10,833 bases of DNA, taken from positions 1 to 10,833 of the forward strand of contig JAZDMJ010000048.1 in NCBI GenBank assembly GCA_043801115.1, given 5' to 3'. Positions within the stretch are counted from its first letter, which is position 1. Each line of letters begins with the position of its first letter. This document shows, in pieces, positions 6,074-10,833 of this stretch. The notes beneath the pieces are model-generated. The model was given only the letters and a program-made list of their open reading frames with translations. It ran no database searches and was not told the origin of the DNA. The translations under genes and the position numbers were made by a program. Origin of the DNA: CAZHUN01 sp043801115 (GTDB lineage: Archaea; Iainarchaeota; Iainarchaeia; Iainarchaeales; UBA10191).

Positions 6074-6685
6074 ATGAAATTGGCTTTGCTGTGTTTGGTG
6101 GTGGGAGTATTGTTTTTTGGCATTGGTTGTGTGCAATCTGCTACTGACCAAAACGATTTGAATTCGGGCGGAATTGCAGATGAAAACCGCATTGATTTGC
6201 AGGCATTCCTTGACGCAGGTTATCAATCTCCGGTGGCGGAATGCATCGATAGCGAGTCTCCCGTACTGAACACGCCTTATTGTTGGGTGGACTTTGACAC
6301 ACAGTGCCAAGAATTGGGAGGGGTTATTCGCATGTCAGACTTGCATCCAGTCGGGGGATGGATGAAGGGTTGTTTCAAGAAAGCATCGGATGCGGGAAGC
6401 GCGTGCGCTGCTGACAGCGATTGCTTGGCGGGCGCGTGCGATTTGAATGCGGGCATTACTTCTGGCGCATGTACTTTGATTGAAAAGATAGACTTGAATG
6501 TGCAACCAAATTTTGGTTTTGCCCCCGGCCCTTTTTTCAAAGCAATTTATGCTTGTTCAACACCCAAGCCCGGAAAGTGCTTGGAATCGATTCTAAACCG
6601 TTACAACCCAGGGGGAATTTCCCGCACATTCCACACGGAAGATACAAACCTAGTTGAGATTCGCGAACCGGGGCCAATTAGCTGA
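6074..6685 (+). CDS. Secreted Cys-rich protein, probable lipoprotein, 203 aa
   Basis: The protein starts with a typical export signal: a short basic N-terminus (MK), a hydrophobic core (residues 3-15) and FFGIGC ending at Cys19. This resembles a lipobox, although the -3 position is Gly rather than Leu. It would therefore be exported by Sec and either lipid-anchored at Cys19 or released. The mature part is unrecognised and Cys-rich: CIDSE, YCWVDFDTQCQELGG, then a compact repeat-like block CAADSDCLAGAC...SGAC around residues 116-137 similar in spacing to small disulphide-stabilised domains, and finally CSTPKPGKC. These cysteines probably form disulphides outside the cell. It lies alone on the plus strand, convergent with herA 14 bases away. 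Codon use is less G/C-rich than in rad50. Confidence 0.78.
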   Translation: MKLALLCLVVGVLFFGIGCVQSATDQNDLNSGGIADENRIDLQAFLDAGYQSPVAECIDSESPVLNTPYCWVDFDTQCQELGGVIRMSDLHPVGGWMKGCFKKASDAGSACAADSDCLAGACDLNAGITSGACTLIEKIDLNVQPNFGFAPGPFFKAIYACSTPKPGKCLESILNRYNPGGISRTFHTEDTNLVEIREPGPIS

Positions 6686-6699
6686 AAGCGAAAATACAA

Positions 6700-8229
6700 C
6701 TACAAGAATTCTTCGCTTTCGTCGGTTTCCTGTTCTTTGTCGTCTTCGAAGTCTTTGGCCGCTTTTTCGAGCGAGATTCCTAGATTGCTTTCCATGGAGT
6801 GGCGCTGGCGCACGCTGAAAAACAAGGGAAAATTAACGCCTTCTCCGACCATCAACGCTTCTCCCGTTCGAAGCGAGGAAATCATTTTTTCGCTGTTCGC
6901 GTCCAATCCTTCACTGGATTCTGAAACGTGCTTCAAATCGTACGGGTTGGTCATGCGGAGCATGATGTGCGTATTGCACTGCGAAAGAACTGTAGTAGAG
7001 AGGCGTTTGGGCCGCTGCGAGATGACGCACACGGAAGCGCCGAACTTTCGCCCTTCGCGCGCAATCATTTCAATGGTCGGACGTGCGAGCGCGTGCTCGG
7101 CCTTGCCCTCCGGGCAAAAGTTATGGGCCTCTTCCACGATGTACAAGAAGGGAGGAATGGCTTTTCTCCTGCGCTCGTCGAACAATTTTCTGCCAAAGTA
7201 TGCGGCAATGATTTGCTTGCGCTTGGCGCTGACTTCCTGGCTCAAGTCGATAATGGTCAATTGTCCCGGCCGAATCAAATCGTTCAACGAAAAAGAATCG
7301 GTTTCTTCGAACAGTCTTAGTTCTTCCAACTCTGCAACGCGCGCAAGCACGGCTTTTTGCGTGCTCTCGTTCAAGTCCTCGTCCTGTTGCAGGTATTCTT
7401 TCACTTTTTGCAGTCCGAATGGTCCCAATCCCGAGCGCATTTCCTGTTTCAAGTTTTCCAACACGCGCGAAAGTTCTCTTCTCTGCGTGGCGCTCAAATC
7501 CGACAGAATGCTTTGCAACAATCCCGCGTTCAATTTTGAAACGCCCACTTTGATGCTTTTCGAGCGCACGATTTTCGTTTTTGTGCTGTAATCCTTGAAT
7601 CCCGCGGAAGGTTTTTGCGCGAAGGAAGCATATTCTCCGTGCGGGTCCAATACGACAACCGCCATTCTTCCCTTTTCTTTCGGCCGTTCCAGTAATTCTT
7701 CGAGCAATACCGAAACGAGATAAGATTTTCCCGCTCCGCTCATGGCGAGTATTGCTAAATGCTTTTGCAATAGGCGCGATAAATTCACGTTGACGGGAAC
7801 GTCGTGGTAGGAGATTTCTCCCAAGTGCAGTCCGTCTTCTTTCATTCCCATGAAGTCTTTCAGTTTTTGCGCGCTCGCGAGCCTGACTTTGGCTCCGGGA
7901 GAGGGTGGAAATGTGGGGCGTTTAATTCGACCTTCTTTTGAATACACTCCAAGGGGTTTGGTTTGCGCGACTAAATATTCCCATTCTCCGATCGGAAACT
8001 GTTCAAAGAGCGCGCGCCCGTTTTTTTCGAATTCTTTCACGCTTTCGGCCCGTTCAAAGTAACGGTTTGTTTTGAGAACATTCTGCACGAGGCCGATCAT
8101 GGTTCCTTCTGAATATTCAATTTCAACGTACTGTCCGCGGTGGACGACTTCCTTGTCTACGACAAAATCAACTTGGTTGGGCGATGGCCCTTCGAAAGTT
8201 GAAATGACGGTTCCGAGTTCTTCTTTCAT
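6700..8229 (-). CDS. herA: Hexameric DNA translocase/helicase HerA
   Basis: HerA is the bipolar FtsK/VirB4-like DNA-pumping ATPase that works with NurA nuclease and Mre11-Rad50 to resect double-strand ends to 3' single strands. The 509-aa protein has an N-terminal beta-rich HAS-barrel region (residues 1-150), Walker A AMSGAGKSY (162-170), the family motif LDPHGEYASF (194-203), Walker B FLYIVEEAHNFCP (E366, E367), the SQRPKRL motif (404-410) carrying a likely arginine finger, and a very acidic C-terminal tail (DDKEQETDESEEF). The first P-loop residue is Ala where Gly is usual. Length is normal. The start overlaps the stop of the preceding zinc-ribbon gene (ATGA), so translation is coupled. It is the last gene of the vapB-vapC-zinc ribbon-herA set, and no separate promoter is visible. 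Confidence 0.95.
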   Translation of the reverse strand: MKEELGTVISTFEGPSPNQVDFVVDKEVVHRGQYVEIEYSEGTMIGLVQNVLKTNRYFERAESVKEFEKNGRALFEQFPIGEWEYLVAQTKPLGVYSKEGRIKRPTFPPSPGAKVRLASAQKLKDFMGMKEDGLHLGEISYHDVPVNVNLSRLLQKHLAILAMSGAGKSYLVSVLLEELLERPKEKGRMAVVVLDPHGEYASFAQKPSAGFKDYSTKTKIVRSKSIKVGVSKLNAGLLQSILSDLSATQRRELSRVLENLKQEMRSGLGPFGLQKVKEYLQQDEDLNESTQKAVLARVAELEELRLFEETDSFSLNDLIRPGQLTIIDLSQEVSAKRKQIIAAYFGRKLFDERRRKAIPPFLYIVEEAHNFCPEGKAEHALARPTIEMIAREGRKFGASVCVISQRPKRLSTTVLSQCNTHIMLRMTNPYDLKHVSESSEGLDANSEKMISSLRTGEALMVGEGVNFPLFFSVRQRHSMESNLGISLEKAAKDFEDDKEQETDESEEFL

Positions 8230-8417
8230 TTTCTTTCCTTCTTCTCAATTCTCTTCAAATATTCTTGTCGGAATTCTTCGCTTCCTTCCAACGGCGTTCC
8301 TTTGTACAAGCAGTCCATGCATATTACTTTTGTGGTGAATGTTTCATCCGTATCAATTCCTTTTACATTGGTCGAGCCGCAGTCTTGGCAGAATCGAATC
8401 ATTTTTTCGTCTTTCAT
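8226..8417 (-). CDS. Small zinc-ribbon protein, 63 aa
   Basis: The protein carries two CxxC pairs, CQDC (Cys10, Cys13) and CMDC (Cys33, Cys36), spaced like a rubredoxin-type zinc ribbon, followed by a charged helix (EFRQEYLKRIEKKERK). Such domains often bind nucleic acid or protein partners; no specific family is recognised. The frame is open to a Met at 8459, but that start would lie 38 bases inside vapC; the Met at 8417 lies just after the vapC stop (two bases) and is preferred. A Met at 8402 is another possibility. Its stop overlaps the herA start by four bases (ATGA), which implies near-equal production with HerA and suggests, as inference, a HerA accessory or regulator. Confidence 0.75.
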   Translation of the reverse strand: MKDEKMIRFCQDCGSTNVKGIDTDETFTTKVICMDCLYKGTPLEGSEEFRQEYLKRIEKKERK

Positions 8418-8419
8418 TC

Positions 8420-8836
8420 TTATACCACTTTCACTTTCGCTTCTTCCACTTTTTGCCATGCTTTGTCTGAAGTGACGATGGTGGCGTTTTGTTCGATTCC
8501 ACTTTGGAGAATAATACAGTCGGCGAGCGACAGGAACAAGTCTTTGTGCTTAAGTTCCAAGTATGCGGCCTGTTTTGCGGTTTCGGAGGTGGTGGTCAAG
8601 AGGTCAAAGCCTAGATTTTCGACATATGCGAGAACGCTTGCGGCTTTTTTGGGGTCTTTGCCTCCCAAAGTGTGAACAATTTCGAAAAAAGTCAGCGGGC
8701 AAAGCAGGCCGCGGATTTTTCGTTGTTCGACTTTTTCCAGCAACACTTCGACTTGCTCGAATCCTCTGTATTGGTTGACCACTTTTAAGATTGCGGACGT
8801 GTCAAACAAGGTGCTTTCTTCGAAAGATTCGCTCAT
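8420..8836 (-). CDS. vapC: PIN-domain toxin, VapC family
   Basis: VapC toxins are PIN-domain, metal-dependent RNases that halt translation when freed from their antitoxin. In this 138-aa protein the four acidic active-site residues are in place: Asp12 in LFDTSAIL, Glu52 in FFEIVHTL, Asp106 in SLADCIIL and Asp124 in VTSDKAW. Nothing suggests it is inactive. The ATG at 8836 has a Shine-Dalgarno sequence GAGGAT at 8842-8847, which decides the start even though it overlaps vapB by 35 bases; an alternative TTG nearer the PIN strand is less likely. The gene is tightly coupled to its antitoxin upstream and to the zinc-ribbon gene downstream. The precise RNA target cannot be predicted. Confidence 0.88.
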   Translation of the reverse strand: MSESFEESTLFDTSAILKVVNQYRGFEQVEVLLEKVEQRKIRGLLCPLTFFEIVHTLGGKDPKKAASVLAYVENLGFDLLTTTSETAKQAAYLELKHKDLFLSLADCIILQSGIEQNATIVTSDKAWQKVEEAKVKVV

Positions 8837-9053
8837 CTTCTATCCTCATTTTTTTCAATGCGTCTTCTGGAATGTTAAGGTCTTTCGTGAGTCCAGACAA
8901 CGCTTTGACAACATTTTTGGGAATTGGCACAAACACGTAGCCGTTAGGCGTTCGTTGAATCGAAAAACGCGTTCCGGCTTTGAGATTGTCCAGCTGGCGG
9001 ATTTCTGCCGGCATGACCAGTTGCCCCTTGGATGAAAGCACAGTGTCAAACAT
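8802..9053 (-). CDS. vapB: AbrB/SpoVT-type antitoxin, VapB family
   Basis: The 83-aa protein begins with a swapped-hairpin AbrB/MazE-type DNA-binding domain: the pattern SSKGQLVMPAEIR (residues 7-19) followed by LDNLKAGTRFSIQ corresponds to the family consensus 'tskGQitiPkeiR...lglkpGd'. The C-terminal half (about 45-83), ending in a basic tail, should wrap the VapC active site. Together with VapC it forms a type II toxin-antitoxin pair; VapB dimers or VapBC complexes usually bind operators at their own promoter. A Shine-Dalgarno sequence GGTGAT (9059-9064), a TATA box and an 18-base palindrome lie upstream, so autoregulation is likely. It is the first gene of the set that ends in herA. Confidence 0.88.
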   Translation of the reverse strand: MFDTVLSSKGQLVMPAEIRQLDNLKAGTRFSIQRTPNGYVFVPIPKNVVKALSGLTKDLNIPEDALKKMRIEDERIFRRKHLV

Positions 9054-9086
9054 CTTACATCACCATATTAACAGCTTACCTTTTGC

Positions 9087-9119
9087 TATTTAAATCTTAC
9101 TTGACCGCTTTTCCGGTCA
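9087..9119 (-). promoter_or_regulatory. vapB-vapC-zinc ribbon-herA promoter with palindromic box
   Basis: On the minus strand the palindrome TGACCGGAAAAGCGGTCA (9119-9102; arms TGACCG/CGGTCA, 6-base centre) is followed by AAGTAAGA and the TATA box TTTAAATA (9094-9087). The TATA centre is about 37 bases before the vapB ATG, leaving a short leader that carries the GGTGAT Shine-Dalgarno sequence. The palindrome starts two bases after the nurA stop codon. It could be an operator for VapB/VapBC, an activator site, or a hairpin at the nurA 3' end; no T-run follows, which argues against a simple terminator. Confidence 0.65.
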
Positions 9120-9120
9120 T

Positions 9121-10188
9121 TCACGCGAACGGCCTCCTATCGCGGCGCTTGAATACAACCACGTTTCGTCCAATCTGGTCAAAAACCTGGTCGTTGACGA
9201 GGCGGACTTCTTCTGGCCTCAGCTTGGCGCGCAAGTCGGCTTCAATGAGTACGGCGGGAAACGCGTATTCCTGGTGTGCGCTACTTTGCGCGTATACTGT
9301 TTCGGCCACGCGCTGCACGTCTTTCAACGGGTTTTTTGAAACGAATTCGACGCGCAGGGGAACGTCATACAAGGAAGGGCGCAAATAGAATGCGTGCAGG
9401 GATTCCTGCCATGTTGAGCTGAAGTCTTTCACGATGGCGTGCTCTTGCGGGCTTTTCGTGTACGAAAACACGAACGAGCGCTCTCCTTTATGCAGCAATC
9501 CTTCCAACAAAGCAATGTCGTTGAGTCCGTTCAAATTTTCGTGCAAGCTCTCTTCCAGCATTTGCTTGATGCGGTTTCCGCGCGAATCTTCCACACATCC
9601 AACCAATTGGCATTTGTTTTTTTCCGCTGTTTCGTACAATTGCTGGAACGCAAACACCAAAGTTTCGTAGGAAAAATTCAATTCGCTCTTTCCGTTGGGC
9701 TTGTCCTGGAACTGGGGAACCAAACTTCCGTCCAAAAACGCGAATCGTGGGGAATCCCTTTCAATGATTTCCTTGCATGCTTCCACTTCTTTCAATAATC
9801 TCTGGACGGATACGGATTTTTCGCTTTCTTCGCGTTCCAATGCGCGCGAGCCCAGAAACGGTTCTGGATAGGTGAACGAAGAAGGCCAGTAAGTGCAACG
9901 CTTTAGCGCGTTTTTTTCATATTCAAAACACACCGCTCCCGCGCGGATGAGTGTTAAGTCCAACGCGTGCAGTTCTTGTTTTTCAAAGCCCGAATCCGTT
10001 CCCGCGATTTTTCCCTCCGACGGAATGGATTGTACGGGCGTGGCAAACGCGGATTCCAGAAACTCTTTTCCCAGTTCTTGAAGGTTTTTTTCGCGCAGGA
10101 ATCCGAGCCGTTTCCATGCGCCCTGCTGTTCTTTTCGGTTGGCCTGGATGCGCTGGACGGCTTCTTGGATGGCGGAATGAAAGCCCAT
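9121..10188 (-). CDS. nurA: NurA 5'-3' nuclease
   Basis: NurA is a dimeric, manganese-dependent 5'-3' nuclease that feeds on DNA translocated by HerA during end resection. The 355-aa protein shows the family motifs in order: IAGTDSG (Asp65), an acidic segment EREESEKS (about 118-126), FAFLDGSLVPQF (Asp153), LVGCVEDSRGN (197-205), and PAVLIEADLRAKL (Glu316, Asp318), the C-terminal part of the active site. Length is typical. A TATA box about 27 bases before the ATG supports the start and a leaderless mRNA. In many archaea nurA directly adjoins herA; here the vapBC pair and a zinc-ribbon gene lie between them, and the downstream set has its own promoter, so NurA and HerA levels can be set separately. 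Confidence 0.92.
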   Translation of the reverse strand: MGFHSAIQEAVQRIQANRKEQQGAWKRLGFLREKNLQELGKEFLESAFATPVQSIPSEGKIAGTDSGFEKQELHALDLTLIRAGAVCFEYEKNALKRCTYWPSSFTYPEPFLGSRALEREESEKSVSVQRLLKEVEACKEIIERDSPRFAFLDGSLVPQFQDKPNGKSELNFSYETLVFAFQQLYETAEKNKCQLVGCVEDSRGNRIKQMLEESLHENLNGLNDIALLEGLLHKGERSFVFSYTKSPQEHAIVKDFSSTWQESLHAFYLRPSLYDVPLRVEFVSKNPLKDVQRVAETVYAQSSAHQEYAFPAVLIEADLRAKLRPEEVRLVNDQVFDQIGRNVVVFKRRDRRPFA

Positions 10189-10211
10189 ACGTTCTTGTAG
10201 GAGTTTGAAGT

Positions 10212-10247
10212 TTTTTAAATGGCCTTTCGAGAGCGGTTTTCCGGTCG
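10212..10247 (-). promoter_or_regulatory. nurA promoter: shared upstream box, BRE and TATA
   Basis: On the minus strand: CGACCGGAAAACCGCTCTC (10247-10229), then GAAAGG as a likely BRE, then TTTAAAAA (10219-10212), centred about 27 bases before the nurA ATG. The box is 18/19 identical to that of the 456-aa gene and two bases closer to its TATA core. A second TATA box for the plus-strand gene lies on the other side of the box, making this a compact divergent promoter. Confidence 0.72.
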
Positions 10248-10252
10248 AAGTC

Positions 10253-10260
10253 TTTTAAAC
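10253..10260 (+). promoter_or_regulatory. TATA box for the rightward gene(s)
   Basis: TTTTAAAC, preceded by CGAAGTC as a possible BRE, faces right. It is centred about 27 bases before an ATG at 10284 and about 77 before the ATG at 10334. The usual spacing in this window therefore points to the ATG at 10284 as the first start codon on this transcript. Confidence 0.55.
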
Positions 10261-10283
10261 CGCCCTTGCGTTCTATTCCATTT

Positions 10284-10334
10284 ATGTCATCAAAACTGGC
10301 TGGCTTAGGCAGGTCGGGAGGGCGGACGGTGTAA
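10284..10334 (+). CDS. Possible 16-codon leader ORF
   Basis: A short frame MSSKLAGLGRSGGRTV begins at the position expected for a leaderless transcript from the TATA box at 10253-10260. It ends in TAATG, so its stop overlaps the start codon of the following gene by one base. A good Shine-Dalgarno sequence for that gene (GGAGG, 10317-10321) lies inside it. It may be a regulatory leader peptide that couples translation to the downstream gene, or simply chance coding in a 5' leader. A sequencing frameshift that splits one longer N-terminus is a third reading. Confidence 0.35.
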   Translation: MSSKLAGLGRSGGRTV

Positions 10335-10833
10335 TGGGGCACGTTAACAAAATGAGCCGGACCAAACGGGCTCTTTTGGAGCTGGGCGAAAAAGCGCCTT
10401 CAAGCAAACTTAGAGAACTTGTTGCTTTTCACGGCAGTGATGTAAATGCCGTTGCAAGAAAAGCGTATCCTATAATAGCAGAGCAGGAGATTGCGGGTTT
10501 CAGCAAAAAGTTTCCAGTTCTTGCAAAACAGCTTTCGGAGAAAGGAGCACAAGAAAAGCCTTATTTTTTGAATATTGCGCACGCGCTTGGTTTGGGAACT
10601 GCTGAGGGTATTTTGAAGCAAGGGTTTAAGCTTGATGATTTGAAAAACGTCAGCAAAAAGGACACTGGCTTTTTTTTGAAACATACCAGTCAGGAGAACA
10701 TAAAAATTTTCCGCGATCTCGGCTTCGGAAATCTCCATGCAAGAAAACTCGCACCTTTTATTGGTCTTTATGGAAAAGAGCTTGTTGTTAAAACGATAAA
10801 GGAATTCAAAGAAAGAAAGTATCCTTTGGACTT
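10334..10833 (+). CDS. Unassigned helical protein, 3' end beyond the window
   Basis: The frame stays open for 166 complete codons from the ATG at 10334 to the window edge, so the gene is cut off. The visible product is basic and helical, with an N-terminal MSRTKRALLELGEK segment and loosely repetitive helical units (FSKKFPVLAKQL; IAHALGLGTAEGILKQGF; FFLKHTSQENIKIFRDLGFG; FIGLYGKELVVKTIKEF) that suggest a helical-repeat scaffold. No family is recognised and no catalytic motif is seen. GGAGG at 10317-10321 supports the start at 10334; the Met at 10352 is an alternative. Codon use differs from the neighbours: Leu is often CTT, Arg often AGA, Ala often GCA, whereas rad50 and nurA favour TTG and CGC/CGA. 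That may mark a different origin. Confidence 0.65.
   Translation, partial: MGHVNKMSRTKRALLELGEKAPSSKLRELVAFHGSDVNAVARKAYPIIAEQEIAGFSKKFPVLAKQLSEKGAQEKPYFLNIAHALGLGTAEGILKQGFKLDDLKNVSKKDTGFFLKHTSQENIKIFRDLGFGNLHARKLAPFIGLYGKELVVKTIKEFKERKYPLD

Noticed and set aside
8418..8459. Longer N-terminus for the zinc-ribbon protein, starting at 8459
   Set aside because: It would overlap vapC by 40 bases with a Ser/Glu/Arg-rich extension. The Met at 8417 follows the vapC stop by two bases.
8807..8809. TTG start for vapC nearer the PIN strand
   Set aside because: The ATG at 8836 has a well-placed GAGGAT Shine-Dalgarno sequence; the TTG does not.
10400..10738. A 112-codon minus-strand frame at the right edge
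   Set aside because: It lies inside the open plus-strand frame that starts at 10334 with a Shine-Dalgarno sequence. The product is Phe/Leu/Cys-rich with no recognisable features.
1..10833. CRISPR arrays, insertion sequences and attachment sites
   Set aside because: I looked for regularly spaced direct repeats, terminal inverted repeats and transposase or integrase motifs and saw none.

Overview
The window is archaeal chromosomal DNA. It carries the archaeal/eukaryotic-type proteins aEF-1beta, RNA polymerase subunit RpoK, ribosomal protein eS17, Rad50, HerA and NurA. Its promoters are archaeal TATA/BRE type. The compact proteins, many small unassigned genes and tight packing would suit a DPANN-type archaeon, but that placement is inference. 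No tRNA, rRNA, CRISPR array or insertion sequence is visible.

Layout. 1-2753, plus strand: aEF-1beta, then rad50 with complete ABC motifs and a CPVC zinc hook; mre11 is not adjacent. 2779-3619, minus strand: rpoK and rps17e two bases apart, then an unassigned 125-aa gene with its own promoter. 3700-5070, minus: an unassigned 456-aa protein with a Cys cluster. 5071-5287: a divergent control region with a potential 78-nt three-way-junction fold. 5288-6685, plus: two unassigned helical proteins in an operon, then a Cys-rich secreted protein or lipoprotein. 6700-10188, minus: nurA, then an overlapping set vapB (AbrB-type antitoxin), vapC (PIN toxin), a 63-aa zinc ribbon and herA. 10284-10833, plus: a possible 16-codon leader ORF overlapping (TAATG) an unassigned gene that runs off the window.

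How the parts relate. Rad50, HerA and NurA belong to the archaeal end-resection machinery (Mre11-Rad50-HerA-NurA) that prepares broken DNA ends for recombination. Here the set is broken up: rad50 sits apart, and herA is the last gene of an operon opened by a VapBC toxin-antitoxin pair, so antitoxin control could reach the helicase. An almost identical upstream element (CGACCGGAAAACYGCTCTC) lies just upstream of the TATA boxes of nurA and of the 456-aa gene, and a palindromic relative (TGACCGGAAAAGCGGTCA) lies upstream of the vapB-herA TATA box. This suggests a small shared regulon and links the unassigned 456-aa protein to DNA-end processing. Six likely first cistrons have a TATA box centred 23-28 bases before the start codon, which points to widespread leaderless transcription; internal genes mostly have Shine-Dalgarno sequences or overlapping starts.
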